13,339 bases of DNA from an uncultured Lachnospiraceae bacterium. Lineage in GTDB: Bacteria; Bacillota; Clostridia; Lachnospirales; Lachnospiraceae. The position numbers and the translations under genes were made by a program. This document shows, piece after piece, positions 6,058 through 13,085 of this stretch. The DNA lies in contig CAJOQO010000161.1 of NCBI GenBank assembly GCA_905236545.1, forward strand, positions 1 to 13,339. The letters are read 5' to 3'. Position 1 is the stretch's first letter. The number at the start of each line of letters is the position of its first letter. The notes beneath the pieces were generated by a model. It searched no databases. It saw only the letters and a program-made list of their open reading frames with translations, and was not told the origin of the DNA.

Positions 6058-7392
6058 TCAGGTCCGCTCTTCCATGATGGAGATATAGGAGGGACGCATG
6101 ATCTTGCCCATCCCGACGATTTCCTCAAGCCGGTGCGCGCTCCATCCCGCGATTCTCGCGATCGCGAAGATCGGCGTGTAGAGCTCCTTCGGAATGTCCA
6201 GCATCTTATAGACGAAGCCGCTGTAGAAGTCTACATTCGGACTGACCCCTTTATAGATATGGCGTCTGCTTGCAATTACTTCCGGAGCAAGCTTCTCCAC
6301 CTTGCTGTACAGCTCGAGCTCTTTTTCCATGCCTTTCTCCGAGGCGAGCTGCGAGACGAAGGACTTGAAGATCCGCTCTCTGGGATCTGAGACGGAATAG
6401 ACGGCATGTCCCATTCCATAGATCAGGCCCGTGCGGTCAAAGGCTTCTCCCATGACAAGCTTATCCAGGTAGCTGCGGACTTCACTGTCATCCGTCCAGT
6501 CGGAAACATGGCTGCGGATGTTATCCATCATCTCCATGACCTTGATGTTCGCTCCACCGTGCCTGGGACCCTTCAGCGAGGACATGGCAGCGGCGATCGT
6601 CGCGTAGGTATCGGAACCGGCGGAGGTGACAACGCGGGTTGTGAAGGTGGAGTTATTGCCTCCGCCGTGCTCCATGTGAAGCATAAGGCAGGCATCCAGA
6701 ACTTTCGCTTCAACCTCGGTGAAGTTTCTGTCCGGCCGCAGCATCAGAAGGATATTCTCCGCGGTTGAGAGATTGTCCTCCGGCCGGTGAATATACATGC
6801 TCTGAAGGTTTTCGTAATGATTGTAAGCGTGGTAGGCGTAGATCGCCAGCATCGGAAAAACGGCGATCAGGTTCAGACTCTGACGGATGACATTTCCGAT
6901 GTCCGTGATCTGTGCATCCACGTCGTAGGAGGCCAGCGTCAGGATGGAACGTGTCATGGAATTCATGATATCCCGTGTGGGCGCTTTCATGATGACGTCT
7001 CTTGTAAAGTTGGTCGGAAGATCCCGGGTGATTGCGAGCATATGGATAAAATCTTCCGCGTCAAGCCTGTCCGGAAGCTCGCCGAAGACCAGAAGATACG
7101 TAAGGTTTTCATAGCCGAAACGTGCTTTTGAATACTTTCTGACCAGATCCCGGATGTTATATCCCCGGTACCACAGTTCGCCGTCGCAGGGAACCCGTTT
7201 GCCGTCCTGATCTTTGAAGGAGTAGATCTCCGAAATGTTGGTGAGCCCGGTGACGACCCCTTTTCCGTTTATATCGCGCAGACCGCGCTTTACATCATAT
7301 TCCTGATACAATTCATCGGAGATTGTATCGTTTCGAATCACCATGTTGCGGTGAGCGCTGGCATAAGCCCGCATATCCCGGCCATAACCCAT
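6058..7392 (-). CDS. Citrate synthase (citrate/2-methylcitrate synthase family)
   Basis: This cytoplasmic enzyme condenses acetyl-CoA with oxaloacetate to citrate at the entry of the (often incomplete) clostridial TCA branch leading to 2-oxoglutarate and glutamate. The 444-residue sequence has the expected catalytic triad: H242 in the HMEHGGGNNSTF loop, H278 in LKGPRHGGAN, and D336 in YSVSDPRER, with GMGHAVY just before it. The HGGGNNS form of the first loop, replacing the common DHExNxS, fits a clade I associate with clostridia. A 2-methylcitrate synthase role cannot be excluded, but no prp genes are present. The ATG at 7392-7390 follows AAAGGGGG (7407-7400 on the minus strand) with a 7-base gap. 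A TATACT -10 box lies upstream. No aconitase or isocitrate dehydrogenase gene is adjacent. Confidence 0.93.
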   Translation of the reverse strand: MGYGRDMRAYASAHRNMVIRNDTISDELYQEYDVKRGLRDINGKGVVTGLTNISEIYSFKDQDGKRVPCDGELWYRGYNIRDLVRKYSKARFGYENLTYLLVFGELPDRLDAEDFIHMLAITRDLPTNFTRDVIMKAPTRDIMNSMTRSILTLASYDVDAQITDIGNVIRQSLNLIAVFPMLAIYAYHAYNHYENLQSMYIHRPEDNLSTAENILLMLRPDRNFTEVEAKVLDACLMLHMEHGGGNNSTFTTRVVTSAGSDTYATIAAAMSSLKGPRHGGANIKVMEMMDNIRSHVSDWTDDSEVRSYLDKLVMGEAFDRTGLIYGMGHAVYSVSDPRERIFKSFVSQLASEKGMEKELELYSKVEKLAPEVIASRRHIYKGVSPNVDFYSGFVYKMLDIPKELYTPIFAIARIAGWSAHRLEEIVGMGKIMRPSYISIMEERT

Positions 7393-7412
7393 AAAGATAC
7401 CCCCTTTATATT

Positions 7413-7428
7413 CTTTAATCCTTTAAAG
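7413..7428. promoter_or_regulatory. Inverted repeat CTTTAA-TCCT-TTAAAG, candidate operator
   Basis: A perfect 6-bp inverted repeat with a 4-base centre overlaps the end of the predicted citrate synthase -10 box and its probable transcription start. A bound repressor there would block the promoter. The regulator is unknown. Confidence 0.4.
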
Positions 7429-7456
7429 TATAACAGAATCTGCCGCGGGTATGCAA
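7427..7456 (-). promoter_or_regulatory. Putative sigma-A promoter of citrate synthase
   Basis: On the minus strand, TTGCAT (7456-7451) and TATACT (7432-7427) are separated by 18 bases. The -10 matches consensus at five of six positions; the -35 is weaker. The leader would be about 30 bases, ending in a strong GGGGG ribosome binding site. Confidence 0.5.
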
Positions 7457-7479
7457 CTCAGTTTGCCGGTTCCTGCGGA

Positions 7480-7507
7480 AAAGGGGAAAAGACCAAAGGG
7501 GAAAAGA
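7480..7507 (+). repeat. Polypurine direct repeat upstream of the dipeptidase gene
   Basis: AAAGGGGAAAAGA occurs at 7480-7492 and again at 7495-7507, separated by CC, followed by GAAGGA at 7509-7514. Both copies look like ribosome binding sites, but only the last purine run is correctly spaced from the ATG at 7523. Confidence 0.7.
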
Positions 7508-7522
7508 AGAAGGACTGCAGGT

Positions 7523-8521
7523 ATGACTCCATTTATTGACATGCACTGTGATACGCTGACGCAGGCGAATCTGCATTATATCCATGATCTGAACCATCTG
7601 CCTGCCGAACAGCTGGATGTAAAAAGACTCCGCGCGGGAGGCGCTGCTGCTCAGTTTTTCGCGATCTGCCTGCCTAAGATTACAACCGTACGCCGTCTCG
7701 GGCGACTGTATGAGGGAGACTGGAAGCATATCCGGCGTCTGGCGGGAATCCTGCGCCATACCTGCGATCTTCACGCAGACAGCATCGCTCTTTGCAAAAG
7801 CGCGGCTGACCTGGAGCAGAACAGGGAGCGCGGCAGGATCAGCGCGGTTCTGACGATAGAGGACGGGAGACAGATCGAAGGCAGGATGGAGCGCCTGGCG
7901 GTATACCACAGGCTCGGGGTGCGGCTGCTGACACTGACCTGGAATTACCCGAACTGCTTTGGATATCCGGGCGCACCCGGAGGAGGAAGACCGACCCGTG
8001 AGGAATCGGAAAGAGGCCTTACGGCATTCGGCCGGGAGGCCGTGGAAGAAATGAACCGGCTTGGCATGCTGATCGATGTGAGCCATCTCTCTGACGGAGG
8101 CTTTTTCGATGTGGCGCGTCTGAGCAGGAGCCCCTTCGTAGCCAGTCATTCGAACTGCAGGGCGCTTTGTGACCATCCGAGAAATCTCACGGATGAGATG
8201 ATCCGGATGATTGCTCTTTCCGGCGGCGTTGTGGGAATGACCCAGGTACCGGCGTTTCTTGTCCGCGGGGCAATGAGGGGAACGAAGGAAGACTGCCTGT
8301 CCCATCTGCGCCATCTGAGGGATGTCGGCGGAATCGACTGTGTGGCCCTTGGGTCTGACTTTGACGGCTGCGGGAGGAAGGCAAGGCTGGGCCTGAAAGG
8401 ACCGCAGGAGTATCCGTTCTTTGCGGAATATCTTCTGAAAGAGGGCTTCACACAGGATGAGGTTGAGAAAATCTTTTATAAGAATGTGCTGCGGGTTTTC
8501 CGGGATGTGCTTCAGCGGTGA
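7523..8521 (+). CDS. Membrane-dipeptidase-family (M19) zinc dipeptidase
   Basis: The 332-residue protein starts at the ATG at 7523, with AGAAGGA at 7508-7514 (8-base gap). An upstream in-frame extension to 7451 is Lys/Arg-rich, lacks family similarity and is rejected. M19 landmarks: the H8-x-D10 zinc ligands in DMHCDT; the bridging E113 in LTIEDG; H188 in IDVSHLS; H209 in VASHSN; and the DFDG motif at D279-D281. Family knowledge: renal dipeptidase homologues hydrolyse dipeptides through a binuclear zinc site in a TIM barrel. There is no signal peptide, so this copy should be cytoplasmic and probably processes imported peptides. It is divergently transcribed from citrate synthase across 130 bases. 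It is not obviously terminated before the PlsY-like gene 79 bases downstream. Confidence 0.92.
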   Translation: MTPFIDMHCDTLTQANLHYIHDLNHLPAEQLDVKRLRAGGAAAQFFAICLPKITTVRRLGRLYEGDWKHIRRLAGILRHTCDLHADSIALCKSAADLEQNRERGRISAVLTIEDGRQIEGRMERLAVYHRLGVRLLTLTWNYPNCFGYPGAPGGGRPTREESERGLTAFGREAVEEMNRLGMLIDVSHLSDGGFFDVARLSRSPFVASHSNCRALCDHPRNLTDEMIRMIALSGGVVGMTQVPAFLVRGAMRGTKEDCLSHLRHLRDVGGIDCVALGSDFDGCGRKARLGLKGPQEYPFFAEYLLKEGFTQDEVEKIFYKNVLRVFRDVLQR

Positions 8522-8540
8522 TGACACAGCTGAAGAAGTA

Positions 8541-8584
8541 TGGTACGATAACTTATCTGGTGCAGTCTGTAATTCTGGTACAGT
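8541..8584 (+). repeat. Three spaced TGGTRC-type repeats upstream of the PlsY-like gene
   Basis: CTGGTGCAGT at 8557-8566 and CTGGTACAGT at 8575-8584 match at nine of ten bases. A looser copy, ATGGTACGAT, begins at 8540. Successive TGGT elements start at 8541, 8558 and 8576, about 17 to 18 bases apart. Helically phased operator sites are possible but unproven. Confidence 0.4.
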
Positions 8585-8600
8585 TTCTGAGTGACTATTT

Positions 8601-9227
8601 ATGGATATACAATTGTTGGCGTTTGTGATTGGCGGGTATCTGTCAGGAAGCGTGCTGTATGCATTTCTGATCCCCTGCCTCTTTACCGGGATCGATATCC
8701 GGGCGATGAGTCCGGACGGCAATCCGGGGACTGCGAATGTTTTCCATGTATGCGGCGCCAGAATCGGTATACTTGTTGCGATGATGGAGTTCTCCAAGGG
8801 CTTTCTGCCGGTTGCGATGGCACTTGCCGTTCTGGATGTGGATACATTGCAGTATGGTTTTGTGCCGGTGATTCTGGCTCCGGTGCTGGGGCATATGTGT
8901 TCGGTTCTTAATCATTTTCACGGAGGGATCGGAATCGCTCCGACCTTTGGAACACTGATTGCCATCTTCCTGGAAAGCAGACTTCTGATCGTGGTGGTTG
9001 CGGCCTACGCGCTGACACGGCTGACCGGATGGTTCAGGGAGAACCGCAGCAGGACAGACTTTGTGTTTCTCACGTTTCTGATCTTTGTCCTGCTGTTCGA
9101 GAGCCATCCGGTTTACCGGCTGGCCTATGTTCTGGTCAGTCTCGCGATTCTGTTCCGGAATTATCTGCAGAGGGTCCTCTCTCCGCAGCCGGATGACTGT
9201 CCGGGATCCGTGGTCAAGGAATTGTAA
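8601..9227 (+). CDS. PlsY-like glycerol-3-phosphate acyltransferase family membrane protein, divergent
   Basis: The 208-residue integral membrane protein resembles PlsY, which acylates glycerol-3-phosphate from acyl-phosphate in the cytoplasmic membrane. Motif 1 is seen as GYLSGSVLYAFLI, followed by GIDIR (R34) and DGNPGTANVF at 39-48, the GNPGATN motif with the TA order swapped. EFSKGFLPV follows. The third motif, normally GGKGVAT, reads H107-GGIGIAP here, so its conserved Lys is Ile110. Five or so hydrophobic segments and a length near 200 fit the family. Losing the motif 3 lysine means PlsY activity is uncertain; it may be a paralogue with another acceptor or donor. The ribosome binding site is weak (GAGTG at 8589-8593). 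The next gene starts 100 bases on, same strand. Confidence 0.72.
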   Translation: MDIQLLAFVIGGYLSGSVLYAFLIPCLFTGIDIRAMSPDGNPGTANVFHVCGARIGILVAMMEFSKGFLPVAMALAVLDVDTLQYGFVPVILAPVLGHMCSVLNHFHGGIGIAPTFGTLIAIFLESRLLIVVVAAYALTRLTGWFRENRSRTDFVFLTFLIFVLLFESHPVYRLAYVLVSLAILFRNYLQRVLSPQPDDCPGSVVKEL

Positions 9228-9231
9228 GGGA

Positions 9232-9248
9232 TCCGCCGTACAGGCGGA
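9232..9248. repeat. Short hairpin between the PlsY-like and small secreted genes
   Basis: TCCGCC at 9232-9237 pairs with GGCGGA at 9243-9248 around GTACA, and a second GATCCGCCG follows at 9255-9263. There is no T-tract, so readthrough into the next genes is expected. Confidence 0.45.
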
Positions 9249-9327
9249 AGATGTGATCCGCCGACGGAGGAGGAACGGCTGCGGAGGCGGGAAATGAGGC
9301 GTAGAGAAGAGAACAGGAGGTGCCCTC

Positions 9328-9675
9328 ATGAAGATTTTTGCATGGTTACTGGCAATGTTTCTTTCGTTCAGCGCGGGTGTGAGTGCCGGACGGGATCAAT
9401 CGACGGATTCTGAACTCGAGAAGAAGGTTCAGGACCACATGGATGTGATCGTGGACGAAGCGGCGGGGATCGTCGACGATGTTTCGGAAGCCGCTCAGGA
9501 CTACAGGGAAACCGTTGAGTCTGAGATTAAGGACAGTGAGGAGTATAAGAAGGCTGAGAAGTTCGTGAATGACGTGCAGGAGATCGCGGACAACACGAAG
9601 GCTGACATAGACGCGCATTTCGGAACGGATGAGACAGAGACAGAGACGGAGCTTGTTGGATTTGTACAGGAATAA
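9328..9675 (+). CDS. Small secreted acidic helical protein, probable partner of the downstream ABC transporter
   Basis: The start ATG at 9328 has an excellent AGGAGGT site at 9315-9321 (6-base gap). The 115-residue product has an N-terminal hydrophobic segment (MKIFAWLLAMFLSFSAGVS...), probably a signal peptide cleaved near VSA at residue 19-20; retention as a membrane anchor is possible. The rest is strongly acidic, apparently cysteine-free and predicted almost entirely helical (repeated EKKV, EAAG, EAAQ and EKF-type segments), loosely like YtxH-type stress proteins. It ends in DETETETELVGFVQE. No domain is recognised. The stop codon is only 8 bases before the ABC transporter ATG, so translation is probably coupled and a functional link is likely. 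Confidence 0.8.
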   Translation: MKIFAWLLAMFLSFSAGVSAGRDQSTDSELEKKVQDHMDVIVDEAAGIVDDVSEAAQDYRETVESEIKDSEEYKKAEKFVNDVQEIADNTKADIDAHFGTDETETETELVGFVQE

Positions 9676-9683
9676 CCCGGACT

Positions 9684-12659
9684 ATGCTTCAGATTAAAAA
9701 CATACAGAAAGAATACAGGACAGGTACGCTGATCCAGAAGGCTCTGGACGGCGTATCTCTGTCTTTCCGGGAAAGTGAGTTCGTGGCGGTTCTGGGCCCC
9801 AGCGGCTCCGGAAAGACGACGCTGCTCAATATTATCGGCGGCCTGGATCACAGCGACAGCGGTGAGCTGTTCATCGACGGCGTCTCGACCCGCACCTATA
9901 AGAGCCGTGACTGGGATGCCTACCGCAACCACTCGATCGGTTTTATTTTTCAGAGCTATAATCTGATTCCGCATCAGACCCTGAGGAGCAATGTCGAGCT
10001 TGCGATGACGCTGGCGGGATGCAGCCGACGGGAGCGAAGAGAGCGGGCGGAGGAAGAGCTGGAACGCGTCGGACTGAGGGAGCAGATGCATAAAAAGCCC
10101 GCCCAGCTCTCCGGCGGACAGATGCAGAGAGTCGCGATCGCGAGAGCGCTCGTGAACCATCCGACGGTTGTGCTGGCGGATGAACCGACCGGCGCGCTGG
10201 ACAGCGATACGGGCGAGCAGGTGATGCAGCTGCTGAAGGAGGTCTCACAGGATCATCTTGTCATCATGGTCACGCATAACCCGGAGCTGGCAGAGCGCTA
10301 CGCGACGCGGATCATCAGGCTGCGGGACGGAAAGGTGAAATCTGACAGCCATCCGTTTGATCCTGAGGACAGGACAGCTCCGGACACGGATACAGCTGCA
10401 GTTATGGCTGCCGGCGCGCAGGCAGGTGTTCCGGCAAGTGTTCCGGAGAAAGCAGATACGGAAGCGGGAGCCGGGACGGAAACGGCTGCAGGCGTTCCGC
10501 TGGAAGCGGGTGCGGCTCCCGCCTTCACGAGGCAGGGCGTCCGCCCTGAGAAAGAATCCGCGAAGCCGGCCCGGCGTGTGAGGAAGCCGTCGATGTCGTT
10601 TCTGACTGCGCTGTCTTTATCCGTGTCGAATCTGTTCTCGAAGAAAGCAAGAACGATCCTGGTCGCATTTGCGGCATCCATCGGGATTACAGGGATCGCG
10701 CTGATTCTGTCTCTTTCTACCGGGGCACATGACTACATCAACCGGATGGAGGAAAATGCGCTGAGCGAGTATCCGCTTCAGATTACCGCTTCTTCCTTTT
10801 CCATGGAGTCTACGATGGCGGCATTTTCCAGGATGGGAATGATGGATCCCGGAACGAAAGCGGAAACGGAATCCGGCCGGATAGAGGAGCAGCAGGTTCT
10901 GGGCAGTATGATCGCGGGAACCGGAACCAATGACCTGGCTGCTCTGAAGAGATGGTTTGACAGCGGATACAGCGGGATCGAGGATGTAACGCGCAGCGTC
11001 AGCTACTCCTATGGGATCAGCCCCCAGATCTATCGGAAGGAGAACGGGGGATACCGTCAGGTGAATCCGGACCAGACAATGTCTGCCGTCGGAATCTCCA
11101 TGAGCGAGAGCCTGTCCTCGGCGATGAGCGTGTGGTATGGGAACGATGTCTTCTGCATGCTTCCGGAGAAGGAAGAGCTGTATGAAGACTCCTACAGGCT
11201 CATGGCAGGGCACTGGCCGAAGAAGAAGGAGGAATGTGTTCTGGTGCTGATGCCGGGCGGCGGCGTTCCGGATTATCTGCTGTATACCATGGGACTTAAG
11301 GATGCGTCTGAGCGGGATGAGGTTATCTCCCATGTGATGAACGGAGAGGCGGTTGATACCTCCATCCGGGATTCCCGCGCGTATGCCCCGGAAGACTTTC
11401 TGGGGATTTCCTTCCGGGTCATGCCGGCATACCGGGCCTATTCGTATGATGAGAAGCTGGGAGTCTGGCTGAACGATACGGAGGATACGCAGCGGATGGA
11501 AGAACTCCTTGACCGGTCGCAGGAGATCTCCATCACCGGTGTTGTGATGCCTGAGAGCGGCGGTTCCATGGGCCTCCTTCAGCTTGGGATTGATTACCGC
11601 CCCGAGCTGATGGATTCTCTTCTTGAGGAGGCGGCTGGCAGCGCGATCGTGAAACAGCAGCTCAAGAAGCCTGAAATCGATGTTCTGACCGGAGCTCCCT
11701 TTGGGGAGGAGAATAACAGTATGCTCGCGGGGCTGGCGGACATGATTGAGATCCATCCGGAGAAGCTGCCGGATGCGGTTTCCTTTGACTGGGACGGACT
11801 GAACCGGGTGCTGGAAGAGAATGGCCGGCTGAGCGCGGTTCAGACGGTGCGGATCATCCGGGAGCTGTCCCGCACAGGGGAGTCCCCGACGCTGCAGGAG
11901 GCGATCGACAGGCTGATCCCTGCTTTGATGGAGCTGATGGAGATCGATGAAGAAAAGATCTCCGAGGCGGTCACGTTTGAGATGGATGAGGAGCGCATGC
12001 GCCAGATGTATTACACACAGTCTGCGGGACAGGAGGCAAGCCTTCGGGGCAATCTGCTCCGGTTCGGTTATGCGAACCCTGATGAGCCGGCCATGATAAC
12101 CATCTATCCGAAGAATTTTGAGGCGAAGGACCAGGTGATCGCCATTCTGGAAGCCTACAACAAAACGATGGAGAAGGAAGGCTATAAGGACAAGGTAATC
12201 TCCTATACGGACTATGTAGGCTCCCTGATGAGTTCGGTAACAACGATTATTGATGTTATAACGTATGTGCTGATCGCTTTTGTCGCCGTATCTTTGATCG
12301 TGTCATCGATCATGATCGGTATCATCACCTATATCTCGGTGCTGGAGCGGCGCAAGGAGATCGGCATCCTGCGTGCGATGGGCGCATCCCGCAGAAATAT
12401 TATCCAGGTATTCAATGCGGAAACCTTTCTCATCGGCGCCATGGCAGGGGTGTTTGGAATTGCCCTGACTTTGCTCTGCCTGATTCCCATCAATATGGCG
12501 ATTCATTCCTACACAGATCAGCCGGTGTCCGCGTTTCTGCCGCCGTATGCCGCAGGCGTGCTGATCGTTCTGTGCATCGTGCTGAACCTGATCGGCGGTT
12601 TCTTCCCCGCATTCAAGGCGTCGCGGCAGGATCCGGTGGCAGCCTTGAGAAGTGAGTGA
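9684..12659 (+). CDS. MacB-type ABC exporter: fused ATPase and FtsX-family permease
   Basis: This is a single 991-residue chain. Residues 1-225 are a complete ABC ATPase: Walker A GPSGSGKTT at 38-46 (K44), Q-loop FIFQSYNL, signature LSGGQMQR at 142-149, Walker B LADEPTG with D166-E167, and H-loop H198. A low-complexity Ala/Glu/Pro/Thr linker runs from about 232 to 300, ending in a basic stretch. TM1 is near 324-345. A large extracytoplasmic domain of about 500 residues (350-850) follows. TM2, TM3 and TM4 lie near 855-882, 914-940 and 954-976. The ERRKEIGILRAMGASRRNI coupling segment and the closing KASRQDPVAALRSE are typical of FtsX permeases. Family knowledge: MacB, LolCDE and BceAB-like systems act as mechanotransmitters or exporters for peptides, lipids or antibiotics. 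The substrate is unknown. The gene has only a weak site of its own (AGGA, 12 bases) and is probably coupled to the small gene upstream. Confidence 0.92.
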   Translation: MLQIKNIQKEYRTGTLIQKALDGVSLSFRESEFVAVLGPSGSGKTTLLNIIGGLDHSDSGELFIDGVSTRTYKSRDWDAYRNHSIGFIFQSYNLIPHQTLRSNVELAMTLAGCSRRERRERAEEELERVGLREQMHKKPAQLSGGQMQRVAIARALVNHPTVVLADEPTGALDSDTGEQVMQLLKEVSQDHLVIMVTHNPELAERYATRIIRLRDGKVKSDSHPFDPEDRTAPDTDTAAVMAAGAQAGVPASVPEKADTEAGAGTETAAGVPLEAGAAPAFTRQGVRPEKESAKPARRVRKPSMSFLTALSLSVSNLFSKKARTILVAFAASIGITGIALILSLSTGAHDYINRMEENALSEYPLQITASSFSMESTMAAFSRMGMMDPGTKAETESGRIEEQQVLGSMIAGTGTNDLAALKRWFDSGYSGIEDVTRSVSYSYGISPQIYRKENGGYRQVNPDQTMSAVGISMSESLSSAMSVWYGNDVFCMLPEKEELYEDSYRLMAGHWPKKKEECVLVLMPGGGVPDYLLYTMGLKDASERDEVISHVMNGEAVDTSIRDSRAYAPEDFLGISFRVMPAYRAYSYDEKLGVWLNDTEDTQRMEELLDRSQEISITGVVMPESGGSMGLLQLGIDYRPELMDSLLEEAAGSAIVKQQLKKPEIDVLTGAPFGEENNSMLAGLADMIEIHPEKLPDAVSFDWDGLNRVLEENGRLSAVQTVRIIRELSRTGESPTLQEAIDRLIPALMELMEIDEEKISEAVTFEMDEERMRQMYYTQSAGQEASLRGNLLRFGYANPDEPAMITIYPKNFEAKDQVIAILEAYNKTMEKEGYKDKVISYTDYVGSLMSSVTTIIDVITYVLIAFVAVSLIVSSIMIGIITYISVLERRKEIGILRAMGASRRNIIQVFNAETFLIGAMAGVFGIALTLLCLIPINMAIHSYTDQPVSAFLPPYAAGVLIVLCIVLNLIGGFFPAFKASRQDPVAALRSE

Positions 12660-12697
12660 GATCATCGAAGCAGATCATACAGCAAAACCGCAGATCG

Positions 12698-12744
12698 AAA
12701 AAGGCGCTGATAAAGGAGCGGAAAACTCCTTATCAGCGCCTTTT
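12698..12744. terminator. Bidirectional intrinsic terminator between convergent genes
   Basis: GGCGCTGATAA followed by AGGAG at 12703-12718 pairs with CTCC-TTATCAGCGCC at 12726-12740, with one bulged A and a 7-base loop. Five As precede it and four Ts follow, so the structure works on both strands. It serves the ABC transporter (+) and the SH3b gene (-). Confidence 0.9.
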
Positions 12745-12824
12745 GGCTGCATTTTGCAGGACACCTGCCCTTTGCGTCACCGCCTGTGCAGACGGCCGGG
12801 ATAACGCCGGCGTTTTCAGGCGGA

Positions 12825-13085
12825 TCAGCCGTTGAGCAGGGTTGACGCAACCCAGCCAAAGTACGGTGCGTTGATCTGGGTCCAGTATCTGCCGTCCTCC
12901 GAATTGTAAGAGGTATTCCCGGTGGTATTTACCCAGGTGTAGTTTGGCAGAGAACCGATCTGCGGATAGGAGATTCCCGGACCGCTGCGGACAACCGCAT
13001 CCTGAGGTGTGTGTGTATTGACCTGCACGTTGGCGCCGCCGGAAACATTCAATTCGTCGCTGTTCAGAAGCTTTTTCTCAGACAT
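12825..13085 (-). CDS. Double-glycine leader fused to a single SH3b domain (86 aa exported protein)
   Basis: The ATG at 13085-13083 follows a near-perfect GGAGGT site with a 7-base gap, so this small gene is well supported. Residues 1-17, MSEKKLLNSDELNVSGG, look like a short double-glycine leader: Asp-Glu-Leu, a Val at -4, and GG at 16-17. Such leaders are cut and exported by ABC transporters with a C39 peptidase domain. The 69-residue cargo reads as a bacterial SH3 domain: AVVRSGPGISYPQIGSL at 30-46, then a hydrophobic turn, DGRYWTQI at 64-71, and the closing FGWVAST at 76-82. There is no cysteine and no Sec signal. Family knowledge: SH3b domains often bind peptidoglycan. A cell-wall ligand or inhibitor role is inferred. 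The EL-to-GG spacing is one residue shorter than the common consensus. No C39 exporter is in the window; the ABC transporter here lacks that domain. Confidence 0.85.
   Translation of the reverse strand: MSEKKLLNSDELNVSGGANVQVNTHTPQDAVVRSGPGISYPQIGSLPNYTWVNTTGNTSYNSEDGRYWTQINAPYFGWVASTLLNG

Noticed and set aside
7451..7522. An N-terminal extension of the dipeptidase
   Set aside because: The extension is an unstructured Lys/Arg-rich translation of a polypurine leader; the family starts at the HxD strand a few residues into the ATG at 7523.
7415..8797. A 460-codon open frame on the minus strand
   Set aside because: It is antisense to the M19 dipeptidase and the start of the PlsY-like gene, with no recognisable domain.
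10617..11756. A 379-codon open frame on the minus strand
   Set aside because: It is antisense to the permease part of the ABC transporter; the composition is shadow-like.
9684..12659. The ABC transporter as exporter of the double-glycine SH3b protein
   Set aside because: The transporter has no N-terminal C39 peptidase domain and the genes are convergent, separated by a bidirectional terminator.
12803..12814. The 12-base palindrome AACGCCGGCGTT
   Set aside because: Short self-complementary GC-rich words are expected at this composition; the strong terminator at 12698-12744 already explains the 3' ends.
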